Positions 1 through 8,742 of a stretch of 64,000 nucleotides of DNA are shown here, in pieces. The stretch covers positions 124,001 through 188,000 of the forward strand of contig NZ_PGFA01000005.1 in the NCBI RefSeq assembly GCF_002797555.1. Reading direction: 5' to 3'. The notes beneath the pieces were generated by a model, which did not search any database, was not told where the DNA came from, and was given only the letters and a program-made list of their open reading frames with translations. The DNA comes from Hymenobacter chitinivorans DSM 11115. GTDB lineage: Bacteria; Bacteroidota; Bacteroidia; Cytophagales; Hymenobacteraceae. A program made the position numbers and the translations under genes. Numbering within the stretch: position 1 is the first letter of the stretch; the number at the start of each line of letters is the position of its first letter.

Positions 1-954
1 TACTTCACCGTGTCGCTGGTGTTCTGGTACACGGGTCTGGTACCCGACTTCGCTACCATCCGGGACCGGGCTAAAGGTCCGATTGCCAAAGTAGCTTACT
101 CGCTGCTGAGCATGGGCTGGACGGGTTCGGCCAAGCACTGGAGCCGCTACGAAACCGTGTCGCTGATTCTGGCCGGTGTTTCGACTCCGCTGGTACTCTC
201 GGTACACACCATTGTATCGATGGACTTTGCTACCTCGGTTGTACCGGGCTGGCACACCACCATCTTCCCTCCCTACTTCGTGGCCGGTGCTATCTTCTCG
301 GGCTTCGCCATGGTACTGACCCTGATGCTTATCACCCGGGTCGTATTCAAGCTGGAAGATTACATCACGATGGAGCACATCGCCCTCATGAATAAAATCA
401 TGATGATTACCGGCTCTATCGTAGGGGTAGCTTACATCACCGAGTTCTTCATTGCCTGGTATTCGCAGGTTGAGTTCGAGCAGTATGCTTTCATCAACCG
501 CGCTACCGGTCCGTACTGGTGGGCTTACTGGTCGATGATGACCTGCAACGTAATTACGCCCCAGCTGGTGTGGATTCGCAAAGTACGCTACAGCATCCCG
601 CTGACCTTCGTGCTCTCGATCATTGTTAACATCGGTATGTGGTTCGAGCGTTTCGTAATTATCGTTACCTCGCTGCACCGCGACTACCTGCCTTCGAGCT
701 GGGTAATGTTCTCGCCCACGATTATCGACATCGGTATTTATGTGGGTACGCTGGGCTTGTTCTTCACGCTGTTCCTGCTCTTCGCCAAGTTCTTCCCCGT
801 GGTAAACATGGCTGAAGTGAAGACCGTGCTGAAATACACGGTGGACAACGGTCCGACCTACACCGGTCACGACCCGCACCACGACCTGATTCACAAGCCT
901 ACCACCCACGGAGTGCCTGCCAATGCTCCGGTAAACTACAACAAGCATGACTAA
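1..954 (+). CDS. actC: Alternative complex III subunit ActC, NrfD/PsrC-like (5' truncated)
   Basis: The reading frame is open from base 1, so the gene starts outside the window; about 317 C-terminal codons remain. The product is a polytopic membrane protein of the NrfD/PsrC family with many hydrophobic helices (for example around residues 50-70, 90-110, 130-150 and 240-260 of the visible part). In alternative complex III, ActC forms part of the membrane quinol-oxidising module beside the iron-sulfur subunit ActB, which would lie upstream with ActA. The stop codon overlaps the start of the DUF3341 gene by 8 bases, and the downstream order (DUF3341, monohaem cytochrome, second NrfD-like subunit, oxidase) is the classic ACIII arrangement. 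Family assignment is firm; quinol binding is inferred from the family. Confidence 0.93.
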   Translation, partial: YFTVSLVFWYTGLVPDFATIRDRAKGPIAKVAYSLLSMGWTGSAKHWSRYETVSLILAGVSTPLVLSVHTIVSMDFATSVVPGWHTTIFPPYFVAGAIFSGFAMVLTLMLITRVVFKLEDYITMEHIALMNKIMMITGSIVGVAYITEFFIAWYSQVEFEQYAFINRATGPYWWAYWSMMTCNVITPQLVWIRKVRYSIPLTFVLSIIVNIGMWFERFVIIVTSLHRDYLPSSWVMFSPTIIDIGIYVGTLGLFFTLFLLFAKFFPVVNMAEVKTVLKYTVDNGPTYTGHDPHHDLIHKPTTHGVPANAPVNYNKHD

Positions 955-1471
955 GCGCTTCGCCCTCGGCATCTTCGACGACGAAGACGTGCTGATGCAC
1001 GCCATTGAGAACGTCCGCGCGGCGGGTGTTAAAATCTACGAAGTGTTTACCCCGTTCCCCATCCACGGCATCGACGATGCTCTGGGTATCGAACGGTCCC
1101 GCCTGCCCATCGCCGCTTTCTTCTACGGCATGTGTGGCTTGGCCTTCGCCCTGTGGATGCAGATCTACATGCTGGGTTTCGACTGGCCGATGATTATTGG
1201 TGGTAAGCCCCACATTGCGCTGCCCGCCTTCATTCCAGTATCCTTCGAATTGACGGTGTTCTTTACCTGCCACGGCATGGTAATTACCTTCTACACGATC
1301 AGCAAGCTGTATCCCCGCTGGAGAACTCCGGTCCTGGATGTACGCTCGACGGACGACAAGTTCGTAATGGCCATTGAGATCAACGAAAGCACTGACCTCA
1401 ATAACTTGAGCAAGCTGCTGCGCGAGAATGGCGCCTCGGAGGTGAACGAAAAAGAAATGACTAAGAACTAA
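947..1471 (+). CDS. actD: Alternative complex III subunit ActD (DUF3341)
   Basis: A 174-residue DUF3341 protein. It has a soluble N-terminal part (residues 1-55, beginning with the family-like FALGIFDDEDVLMHAI) followed by two membrane helices near residues 60-80 and 95-120, then a short hydrophilic tail. In ACIII, ActD is a small membrane-anchored subunit beside ActC; it binds no cofactor that can be seen here. The ATG lies inside the last codons of actC, which suggests translational coupling, and the stop overlaps the actE start by one base. The length is normal for the family. Confidence 0.92.
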   Translation: MTKRFALGIFDDEDVLMHAIENVRAAGVKIYEVFTPFPIHGIDDALGIERSRLPIAAFFYGMCGLAFALWMQIYMLGFDWPMIIGGKPHIALPAFIPVSFELTVFFTCHGMVITFYTISKLYPRWRTPVLDVRSTDDKFVMAIEINESTDLNNLSKLLRENGASEVNEKEMTKN

Positions 1472-2193
1472 TGACGCACACGCTGAAACTAGGTCTGCAA
1501 GCGTCGGCTATTCTATTTGCCTCGGTGCTGACTACAGCTTGTAACAAAGCTGATGACACGGGCTTGGAGTATGCGCCGCAGATGTACGAATCGATTCCGT
1601 ACGACCCGCTGCGCCAAGTAAACACCAATACGGTGAACCCCATGGGTATCAATGAGCGCACCCCGGTGGTGGGCACGGTACCCAGCGGTAAACTGGCTTA
1701 CTACTCGCACATTCCCAAGGATAGTGTGGGCACGGCTGAGCGCCGCCTGCGAAACCCTTACGCCTACACCAAGGCTAACTTGGAAGAAGGCAAGGTGCTC
1801 TACACTCGCATTTGCTCCCACTGCCACGGTGAGCAGGGCGACGGTCAGGGTCCGGTAGGGCAGAAGTTCAAGGGCGTGCCGAACTACTCGGCTGGTGCCT
1901 ACAAAACGATGAACGATGCGCACATCTACCACGTGATTCAGTGGGGACGTAACCGCATGATGCCCCACGGCTCGATTGTAAACCCCGAGGAGCGTTGGAA
2001 GATTGCCATGTACGTCCGCGTACTGCAAGCTGGCAAAGGTCCCGACGGGTTGGCTGATCTGGTAAAGGTTAGCCGCGACTCCAGCGAAATGACGGACCGC
2101 GCTACTCAATCCCCAGTTTTGGAAGCTCAGGCCGACAAAGCTTCAACTACTCCCGGTCAAGGTGACCAGGCTCGAAACGGAACGGCGAAATAA
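1471..2193 (+). CDS. actE: Alternative complex III monohaem cytochrome c subunit ActE
   Basis: A 240-residue exported cytochrome. Residues 1-24 form a signal sequence ending LTTAC, with a cysteine at residue 24 that could be lipidated, so it is probably a periplasm-facing lipoprotein. The single haem c site is CSHCH at residues 115-119, and a Met-Met-Pro-His segment near residue 163 offers the axial methionine. In ACIII, ActE carries electrons from the complex towards the oxidase. The tail after residue 205 is hydrophilic and low in complexity. Its start overlaps the actD stop by one base (TAATG), and actF follows after 2 bases, so the genes are tightly coupled. Confidence 0.93.
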   Translation: MTHTLKLGLQASAILFASVLTTACNKADDTGLEYAPQMYESIPYDPLRQVNTNTVNPMGINERTPVVGTVPSGKLAYYSHIPKDSVGTAERRLRNPYAYTKANLEEGKVLYTRICSHCHGEQGDGQGPVGQKFKGVPNYSAGAYKTMNDAHIYHVIQWGRNRMMPHGSIVNPEERWKIAMYVRVLQAGKGPDGLADLVKVSRDSSEMTDRATQSPVLEAQADKASTTPGQGDQARNGTAK

Positions 2194-2195
2194 CT

Positions 2196-3524
2196 ATGGC
2201 AACTCTGACGCATCACGAAAGCGCCACGGCTGAATACCTGGAGCTTTCGCCGAAAACCCGCAGAACCTTCATCGGCATCATCGTTGCCGGGGTCGTACTG
2301 CTGGTAATAGGTCTGATTATGGCCGCCTTCTATGGCGGCGGACACGAAGCGGCTGGTGCTGCCCACGGCGCAGCCCACGCGGCTGGTCCGGAGGCTGGAG
2401 CCGGCGCTGCTCACCATGAAGGCAGCCCGGCGTGGCTGAAGCGCCTTCTGGTGAGCCTGTGGCACAACAACGTTTTCTTCGTTGGGGTGTCGGCCATCGG
2501 TACCTTCTTCGTCGCGCTGCAATATGTAGCTTACGCTGGTTGGTCGGTAGTAATTAAGCGGATCAACGAAGCCATGAGCGCCTGGCTGCTGCCCGGCCTC
2601 GCCATCTTCCTGATTGTATTCTTCGTGGGTCGTCACGACCTGTTCCACTGGACTCACGACGGCATCATGGACCCCAAGTCGGAAAACTACGACGCCATCA
2701 TTGCTGGCAAGAGTGGTTTCCTGAACATGCCTTTCTACCTGATTCGCATGGTCGTGTACCTGGGTATCTGGTGGTTCTTCACCGAGCGGCTGCGCAAGCT
2801 GTCCTTGGCCGAAGACCTGAACGGTGGTACTGAGTACTTCCATAAGAGCATCAACGTAGCGGCCCTGTTTCTGGTGCTCTACGCCGTTACCTCGTCGATG
2901 TCGGCTTGGGACTGGGTTATGTCGGTTGACGTGCACTGGTTCTCGACCATGTTCGGCTGGTACGTATTCGCCTCCTGGTGGGTATCGGGCATCGCTGCTA
3001 CTACGCTGACGGCTATTTACCTGAAGCAGGCCGGTTACCTGAAATTCGTGAATGCCAACCACCTGCACGACTTGGGCAAGTTCATGTTCGGCTTCAGCAT
3101 TTTCTGGACCTACGTGTGGTTCTCGCAGTTCATGCTGATTTGGTACGCCAACCTGCCCGAAGAAGCCGTGTACTACAACCAGCGCCTGGGCGGCTTCAAC
3201 GGCGCCTATACCTGGATGTTCTTCTTCAACTTGGTAATCAACTTTGTGTTCCCCTTCCTGGTGCTGATGCGTCGGGATGCTAAGCGGCAGATGATCATGC
3301 TCAAAATCGTGAGCATCGCCATTCTGATTGGTCACTGGTCAGACTTCTACTTAATGCTGGAGCCTGCAACTATGAAGGGCGAGAATGGGTTCATCATAGA
3401 GATTGGCGTTGCCCTGATTTTCCTCGGCAGCTTCCTGATCCTGTTTACCAAGCGCTTGGCGCAAGCCTCCCTGGTACCGGTCAACCACCCGTTCCTGGAC
3501 GAAAGCGTGCACCACACGACTTAA
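2196..3524 (+). CDS. actF: Alternative complex III subunit ActF
   Basis: A 442-residue polytopic membrane protein related to ActC/NrfD, with about ten hydrophobic helices. After a first helix (residues 24-46) comes an Ala/Gly/His-rich linker (residues 50-72) before the second helix. In ACIII, ActF pairs with ActC in the membrane arm and is considered for quinol binding or proton movement. It starts 2 bases after actE and ends the ACIII part of the operon. A palindrome-rich spacer of about 95 bases separates it from coxB, so co-transcription with the oxidase genes is likely but not shown. Confidence 0.92.
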   Translation: MATLTHHESATAEYLELSPKTRRTFIGIIVAGVVLLVIGLIMAAFYGGGHEAAGAAHGAAHAAGPEAGAGAAHHEGSPAWLKRLLVSLWHNNVFFVGVSAIGTFFVALQYVAYAGWSVVIKRINEAMSAWLLPGLAIFLIVFFVGRHDLFHWTHDGIMDPKSENYDAIIAGKSGFLNMPFYLIRMVVYLGIWWFFTERLRKLSLAEDLNGGTEYFHKSINVAALFLVLYAVTSSMSAWDWVMSVDVHWFSTMFGWYVFASWWVSGIAATTLTAIYLKQAGYLKFVNANHLHDLGKFMFGFSIFWTYVWFSQFMLIWYANLPEEAVYYNQRLGGFNGAYTWMFFFNLVINFVFPFLVLMRRDAKRQMIMLKIVSIAILIGHWSDFYLMLEPATMKGENGFIIEIGVALIFLGSFLILFTKRLAQASLVPVNHPFLDESVHHTT

Positions 3525-3534
3525 TTAGACATGA

Positions 3535-3616
3535 GTATTGAGAAGTGAGAAGTTAGACTGTAATGTGTAACGGAACTCTCACTTCTAACCTCTCAACTCT
3601 CACCTCTTCACTCAAC
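3535..3616. repeat. Imperfect GA/CT palindrome between actF and coxB
   Basis: The left half is purine-rich (words such as GAGAAGTGAGAAGTTAG) and the right half, just before the coxB start, is its imperfect pyrimidine-rich complement (CTCACTTCTAACCTCTC). It can form an imperfect long hairpin in the spacer. Built like other intergenic palindromes in this window but with a different word composition. No T-run follows it, so it is not a standard terminator. Confidence 0.6.
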
Positions 3617-3618
3617 TA

Positions 3619-4689
3619 ATGATTGCTCTTGGTATTCTTCTGGTGCTCGTGCTGCTGCTGGTCGTGTTCGGCCTGCTGTTCCGCATCCAGATTCTGACTT
3701 CCATTTTCTCGGGCAGCTCGGCGCGCGAGATTGGCACGAGTAACCGCGTCAACGCTATTCTCTTCATCATCTTCATGATTGTTGGGGGAGCCGCGTTTAC
3801 GTATTCCTTCATCGAAAACTATGGCAAGATGAACCCGCCGATTGCGTCGGTTCACGGCCACGAGATGGAGCGCCTGTTCTGGACGACGATGATCATCATT
3901 GGCATCGTGTTCGTCCTGACCCACATTGCCCTGTTTGTGTACTCCTATAAGTACCAGCACAAGGAAGGGCGTCGCGCTTACTTCTTCCCCCACAACAACA
4001 AGATTGAAATTATCTGGACGGTAATCCCCGCCATCGTAATGGCTGGTCTGGTATTCGCCGGCTGGAAAGAGTGGACCAAAATCACCGGTCCGGCTCCCAA
4101 GGATTCGGTAGTGCTGGAAGTAATGGGCAAGCAGTTCAACTGGCTCGTACGTTACCCCGGTCGCGACCAGAAGCTGGGCGTGGTTAACTACCGTCTGATT
4201 GATGCTACCAACGAGTTCGGCTTCGACCTCAGCGACAAGAGCGGTCTGGATGACTTCGTAGCCGGTGAGATTCACGTGCCCAAGGGCCACCCCGTACTGC
4301 TCAAGATTCGCTCGCGCGACGTGCTGCACGCCGTATACATGCCGCACTTCCGCGTGCAGATGTACGCCGTGCCCGGTATGCCGACCAAGTTCTGGTTTAC
4401 CCCCACCAAGACGACCGATGAGATGCGCGCTCAGCTGGGCAACCCCAAGTTCAACTACGAGCTGGCCTGCAACCAGATCTGCGGCCGTGGTCACTTCGCT
4501 ATGAAGCTGAACATTGTAGTAGACGAGCCGGACGATTACGTGGCTTGGTTTGCTCAGCAAAAGTCTTTCTCGGAGCAGAACCCTGATGTTCTGGCTAGCT
4601 TCCAGCAGAAATCGGACAAATTGGGAGAAAAGGAAAACGCTTCAGCTGCTGCAGCTGTTGTAACTCCGGCTGCCAAGGCCTCGCTCTAA
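3619..4689 (+). CDS. coxB: Cytochrome c oxidase subunit II
   Basis: A 356-residue oxidase subunit II. Hydrophobic helices lie near residues 1-25, 48-70, 90-115 and 130-150, followed by a cupredoxin domain (residues about 165-320). CuA ligands visible are H237 and the C284/C288/H292/M295 set. The usual Glu between the two cysteines (CxExCG) is Gln286 here (CNQICG). No cytochrome c domain is fused, so the enzyme is aa3-type rather than caa3. The Ala/Lys tail after residue 330 looks disordered. It sits between ActF and subunit I, as expected if ACIII passes electrons directly to CuA. Confidence 0.96.
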   Translation: MIALGILLVLVLLLVVFGLLFRIQILTSIFSGSSAREIGTSNRVNAILFIIFMIVGGAAFTYSFIENYGKMNPPIASVHGHEMERLFWTTMIIIGIVFVLTHIALFVYSYKYQHKEGRRAYFFPHNNKIEIIWTVIPAIVMAGLVFAGWKEWTKITGPAPKDSVVLEVMGKQFNWLVRYPGRDQKLGVVNYRLIDATNEFGFDLSDKSGLDDFVAGEIHVPKGHPVLLKIRSRDVLHAVYMPHFRVQMYAVPGMPTKFWFTPTKTTDEMRAQLGNPKFNYELACNQICGRGHFAMKLNIVVDEPDDYVAWFAQQKSFSEQNPDVLASFQQKSDKLGEKENASAAAAVVTPAAKASL

Positions 4690-4715
4690 TTCTTACTTAA
4701 CGCACGCTCTCTTTT

Positions 4716-6578
4716 ATGGCTGCTAATCTTCCTACTCACTCGCAAGTGCAGGGTGGCATCGGGGTAACCGAGCCAAACACCACGCACGACGAGCACCTGC
4801 ACCACGACGAGCACCATGACCAGCACTGGCTGTTCAAGTACGTCTTCAGCCAGGACCACAAAGTTATTGCCAAGCAGTTCCTGATTACGGGTATCTTCTG
4901 GGCTATCATTGGTGGTACGCTCTCCAGCTTGTTCCGTCTGCAACTCGGCTGGCCCGAGTCGACCTTCGAATGGCTTTCGCCCTTCCTGGGCAAATGGATC
5001 GAAGCCGGTAAGCTGAACCCCGAGTTCTACCTGGCCTTGGTTACAATGCACGGTACCATCATGGTATTCTTCGTGCTGACGGCCGGTTTGTCGGGTACGT
5101 TCTCCAACTTCCTGATTCCGCTGCAGGTTGGGGCCCGCGACATGGCTTCGGGCTTCATGAACATGCTTTCGTACTGGTTCTTCTTTATCTCCAGTGTTAT
5201 CATGTTCACCTCGCTCTTCATTGAGACGGGTCCGGCCGCTGCCGGCTGGACAATCTACCCGCCGCTGAGCGCCCTGCCCCAGGCTATTCCTGGTTCGGGC
5301 TTGGGCATGACGCTGTGGCTGGTTTCGATGGCGCTGTTCATCGTGTCGCAGCTGCTGGGTGGCGTTAACTACATCACCACGGTAATCAACCTGCGTACCC
5401 GCGGCATGTCGATGTCGAAGCTGCCCCTGACCATTTGGGCTTTCTTCCTGACGGCTATCCTGGGCTTGCTCTCGTTCCCGGTGCTGTTCTCGGCGGCTCT
5501 GCTGCTGATCTTCGACCGTTCGTTCGGTACTTCGTTCTTCCTGTCGGACATCTACATTGCCGGACAGGCGCTGAACCACCAGGGAGGTAGCCCGATTCTG
5601 TTCCAGCACTTGTTCTGGTTCCTGGGTCACCCCGAAGTATACATCGTTATCATGCCTGCCATGGGTATGGTGTCGGAAATTCTGGCCACCAACGCTCGTA
5701 AGCCAATCTTCGGCTACCGCGCTATGATTGGCTCGCTGCTCGGCATTTCGCTGCTGTCGTTCGTTGTGTGGGCTCACCACATGTTCGTAACCGGCATGAA
5801 CCCCTTCCTGGGTTCGGTGTTCATGTTCCTGACGCTGATCATCGCCGTTCCTTCGGCCGTGAAGACCTTCAACTGGCTGGCCACGCTGTGGCGCGGTAAC
5901 ATCCGCTTCACCACGGCCATGCTGTTCTCGATTGGCTTCGTGTCGCTGTTCATCTCGGGTGGTCTGACCGGTATTATCCTCGGTAACGCCGCCATCGACA
6001 TCCAGATGCACAACACGTACTTCGTGGTAGCTCACTTCCACCTGGTAATGGGTAGCTCGGCCTTCTTTGGTCTGTTTGCCGGGGTGTACCACTGGTTCCC
6101 CAAGATGTTCGGCCGTATGCTCGACGAGAAGCTGGGCTACATCCACTTCTGGCTGACGTTCATTGGCGTATACCTGGTATTTATGCCGATGCACTACGTA
6201 GGTATTGCCGGTTTCCCCCGTCGTTACTACGCCTGGACTGGTTTCGACTCGTTCAGCCAGTTTGCTGACTTGAACAAATTCATTTCGGCCGCGGCTATTC
6301 TGGCCTTCTTTGGTCAGTTTATCTTCATCTTCAACTTCTTCTACAGCATCTTCCGCGGCCGTCGCGCTACGGAGAACCCCTGGAACTCGACCACCCTGGA
6401 GTGGACGACGCCCGTGGTTCCCGGTCACGGCAACTGGCCCGGCGAGATTCCCGCTGTCTACCGTTGGCCCTACGACTACAGCAAGCCCGGTGCAGCTGAG
6501 GACTTCATCCCGCAGAACGTACCGTACTCGCAGACGCAGTCGTCGAACCTGCCCTACGAGCAGGACAACGAGGAATAG
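4716..6578 (+). CDS. coxA: Cytochrome c oxidase subunit I
   Basis: A 620-residue haem-copper oxidase catalytic subunit with twelve expected helices. Haem a ligands are H112 (TMHGTIMVFF) and H442, haem a3 ligand H440, and CuB ligands H305 and H354/H355. Tyr309 in GHPEVY is the residue normally crosslinked to the CuB histidine. The GHPEV glutamate (E307) marks an A1-type (D-channel) oxidase. A His/Asp-rich stretch (residues 25-42) precedes the first helix. It reduces oxygen to water while pumping protons. The gene is 26 bases after coxB and is followed by a clear terminator. Confidence 0.97.
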   Translation: MAANLPTHSQVQGGIGVTEPNTTHDEHLHHDEHHDQHWLFKYVFSQDHKVIAKQFLITGIFWAIIGGTLSSLFRLQLGWPESTFEWLSPFLGKWIEAGKLNPEFYLALVTMHGTIMVFFVLTAGLSGTFSNFLIPLQVGARDMASGFMNMLSYWFFFISSVIMFTSLFIETGPAAAGWTIYPPLSALPQAIPGSGLGMTLWLVSMALFIVSQLLGGVNYITTVINLRTRGMSMSKLPLTIWAFFLTAILGLLSFPVLFSAALLLIFDRSFGTSFFLSDIYIAGQALNHQGGSPILFQHLFWFLGHPEVYIVIMPAMGMVSEILATNARKPIFGYRAMIGSLLGISLLSFVVWAHHMFVTGMNPFLGSVFMFLTLIIAVPSAVKTFNWLATLWRGNIRFTTAMLFSIGFVSLFISGGLTGIILGNAAIDIQMHNTYFVVAHFHLVMGSSAFFGLFAGVYHWFPKMFGRMLDEKLGYIHFWLTFIGVYLVFMPMHYVGIAGFPRRYYAWTGFDSFSQFADLNKFISAAAILAFFGQFIFIFNFFYSIFRGRRATENPWNSTTLEWTTPVVPGHGNWPGEIPAVYRWPYDYSKPGAAEDFIPQNVPYSQTQSSNLPYEQDNEE

Positions 6579-6595
6579 TCGTTTAACTGGCAAGT

Positions 6596-6632
6596 AAAAC
6601 GGGCCGCTGTATCCACGGCGGCCCGTTTTTTA
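6596..6632 (+). terminator. Intrinsic terminator after coxA
   Basis: GC-rich stem CGGGCCGC paired with GCGGCCCG around an imperfect loop, followed by six T residues. It is 18 bases after the coxA stop, so it ends the actC-coxA transcript or attenuates read-through into ctaA. Confidence 0.88.
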
Positions 6633-6750
6633 TTACCCAATAACGGGGAAATCCGGTACCGGCATCACCGGCTGGGTTTCCCCGTTTGGCTGTCTAATCA
6701 AACCGTCTTTTCGATTGTTTTATTGGCAGCATAAGTCTTCATAACACAAT

Positions 6751-7830
6751 ATGATAGTACCCGCATTTGTACGCCGCTTCCGCCTTATCGGCATCGTCAC
6801 TGTGGTGGCCGTGTACGTTCTGATTTTGGTTGGTGGCATCGTGCGCAGTACGGGCTCCGGAATGGGATGCCCCGACTGGCCCAAGTGCTTTGGCACCTGG
6901 GTGCCGCCCACTGAGGCTAGTCAGCTACCGGCCAACTACAAGGAAATCTATACGGCGCAGCGGGTGGCCAAAAACCAGAAGCTGGCTAAAACGCTGCAGC
7001 GGCTGGGCTTTAAGCAGGTGGCTAGCGACATTTTTGCCCACCCCACCCAGTACATCGAAACCGACTTCAACGTTACTAAAACGTGGATTGAGTACGTCAA
7101 CCGACTGGTTGGTGCGCTGATTGGCCTGTTCGTGTTCCTGACGGTGGTATTTGCCTTGCCCTACTGGCGGCGCGACCGGCCAGTGTTCTGGCTGGCCTTC
7201 TGGTCATTTCTGCTGACGGGCGTGCAGGGCTATTTGGGCTCCTTGGTTGTTTCGACCAACCTGCTGCCTGTCATGGTCACTATCCACATGGGCCTGGCCC
7301 TGGTGATTGTCGCCATGCTGATTTACGCGGTGATTCGCTCCCAGCGCGAGACTACACATCCGGAGGCCGTGCCCACTACCCCCGGCCTGACCCCGTGGCT
7401 GTGGCTGATTACGCTGCTGACTTTCGTGCAGATTGTGCTTGGCACTCAGGTGCGGGAAGAAGTGGATATGGTGGCTTTTGCCGCTAACTACCTGAACCGG
7501 GCCGCCTGGATAGAGCAGCTGGGCAATATTTTCAAATTTCACCGCTCTTTTTCGGCGCTGCTGCTGCTGCTGAATGCCTACGTGGCCTACCAACTCTACA
7601 AGCTGCCTTCGGGCCAGCTGCGGCGCATGGCGCTGGCCAACATGGGCCTGATCGGGCTGGAAATCCTGGCGGGTGTCACGCTGGCCTACTTTGCCCTGCC
7701 CGCTTTGGTGCAGCCAATTCACCTCACGCTGGCTACCGTATTGTTCGGAACCCAGTTCCTGACCATTGTTCTGCATAGCCGGGCAACGAAATTCGAACGG
7801 CAGGCCGCTTATCCGGGCGTTGTTGCGTAA
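6751..7830 (+). CDS. ctaA: Haem A synthase (COX15/CtaA)
   Basis: A 359-residue membrane protein with eight predicted helices. Family features include GMGCPDWPKCFG near residue 35, holding the cysteine pair of the first periplasmic loop, the conserved EYVNRLVGALIG helix start near residue 115, and histidines in the later helices (IHMG, KFHRS, QPIHLT) that can bind haem. It oxidises the C8 methyl of haem O to make haem A for the neighbouring oxidase. A longer loop between helices 1 and 2 (residues 55-110), containing AQRVAKNQKL, resembles the Bacteroidota form. It lies just upstream of ctaB. Confidence 0.93.
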   Translation: MIVPAFVRRFRLIGIVTVVAVYVLILVGGIVRSTGSGMGCPDWPKCFGTWVPPTEASQLPANYKEIYTAQRVAKNQKLAKTLQRLGFKQVASDIFAHPTQYIETDFNVTKTWIEYVNRLVGALIGLFVFLTVVFALPYWRRDRPVFWLAFWSFLLTGVQGYLGSLVVSTNLLPVMVTIHMGLALVIVAMLIYAVIRSQRETTHPEAVPTTPGLTPWLWLITLLTFVQIVLGTQVREEVDMVAFAANYLNRAAWIEQLGNIFKFHRSFSALLLLLNAYVAYQLYKLPSGQLRRMALANMGLIGLEILAGVTLAYFALPALVQPIHLTLATVLFGTQFLTIVLHSRATKFERQAAYPGVVA

Positions 7831-7835
7831 CTTTG
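7828..7835 (+). promoter_or_regulatory. Candidate -7 element for ctaB
   Basis: TAACTTTG matches the Bacteroidota -7 consensus TAnnTTTG exactly. Its first three bases are the ctaA stop codon. It lies about 47 bases before the ctaB start. No convincing -33 TTTG is visible, so it is a motif-only call. Confidence 0.45.
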
Positions 7836-7881
7836 CGGCCCCGTTTGAGGCTGATCTGTCGGGAGTTTTGATTGCGTAAGA

Positions 7882-8733
7882 ATGACGAAAGCCAAGGCCT
7901 ATTTCCAGTTAATCAAATTCCGACTGGCATTAACGGTGGCCTTTTCCAGCGCCATCGGCTATTTGCTGGGCGCCCAGGAGTTTGATTGGAGCCGGGCCTT
8001 GCTGGTGCTGCTGGGCGGCCTGGCCGTTACGGGTTCGGCCAATACCATCAACCAGATCCACGAAATTGACCTCGACAAGCTCATGAAGCGCACGGCCAAG
8101 CGGCCGTTGCCGACGGGCGTGCTGAACCGAACCGAAGCCTGGGTGTTTGCCCTCATCATGGGCGCGGTTGGGCTGTTCATTCTCGGGTACTTTTTCAATA
8201 CCCTGGCGGCGGCTCTGTCCCTGCTGTCCTTGATTCTGTACGGCTTCGTTTACACCCCGCTTAAGACCATTTCGCCCATTTGCGTGGCTGTGGGGGCCAT
8301 TCCGGGCGGGATGCCGCCCTTGCTGGGCTGGGTAGCTGCTACGGGCGTGCTGGGCACCGAGGCCTGGGTGCTGTTTGGTATTCAATTCATGTGGCAGTTT
8401 CCGCACTTTTGGGCCATAGCCTGGGTTTTAGATGAAGACTACAAGAAGGCCGGCTTCAAGATGCTGCCCACCCCCGGCGGCAAGGATTTGCGGACGGCTT
8501 TCCAGATCATGACCTACACCCTGCTGCTGATTCCGCTGAGCCTGTTGCCCCTGCAGCTGGGCATGGCGGGCAAAACCTCGGCCCTGATTGCCGTGGTCTG
8601 CGGGGTGCTGTTTCTAATGCAGACCTTTTACCTGATGCGGACCTGCTCCAAAAAGGCCGCCATGCGCATCATGTTCGGGTCGTTTTTGTACCTGCCAATC
8701 GTGCAGATTGCGCTGGTTTTCGACAAAATTTAA
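7882..8733 (+). CDS. ctaB: Protohaem IX farnesyltransferase (haem O synthase)
   Basis: A 283-residue UbiA-family prenyltransferase with about nine helices. The first aspartate-rich region is clear at residues 52-75 (NTINQIHEIDLDKLMKRT followed by KRPLPTG), and the second conserved region TPLKTISPICVAVGAIPG lies near residue 130. It transfers farnesyl to haem B, the step before CtaA. The start at 7882 follows a 51-base gap after ctaA that contains a promoter-like TAACTTTG. It is 9 bases upstream of the next oxidase gene, in one haem-copper assembly block. Confidence 0.95.
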   Translation: MTKAKAYFQLIKFRLALTVAFSSAIGYLLGAQEFDWSRALLVLLGGLAVTGSANTINQIHEIDLDKLMKRTAKRPLPTGVLNRTEAWVFALIMGAVGLFILGYFFNTLAAALSLLSLILYGFVYTPLKTISPICVAVGAIPGGMPPLLGWVAATGVLGTEAWVLFGIQFMWQFPHFWAIAWVLDEDYKKAGFKMLPTPGGKDLRTAFQIMTYTLLLIPLSLLPLQLGMAGKTSALIAVVCGVLFLMQTFYLMRTCSKKAAMRIMFGSFLYLPIVQIALVFDKI

Positions 8734-8742
8734 CGTTTCAGG

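Noticed and set aside
899..1273. Antisense open frame across actC/actD
   Set aside because: Composition follows the opposite strand of firmly identified genes and no family motif is present.
3535..3616. Reading this spacer as a CRISPR or tandem repeat array
   Set aside because: There is one imperfect palindrome only, with no regular repeat-spacer units.
4686..6593. A 635-codon minus-strand open frame opposite coxA
   Set aside because: Exact antisense of subunit I; long only because GC-rich codon use keeps the complement open. The translation is Glu/Arg/His-rich with no family features.
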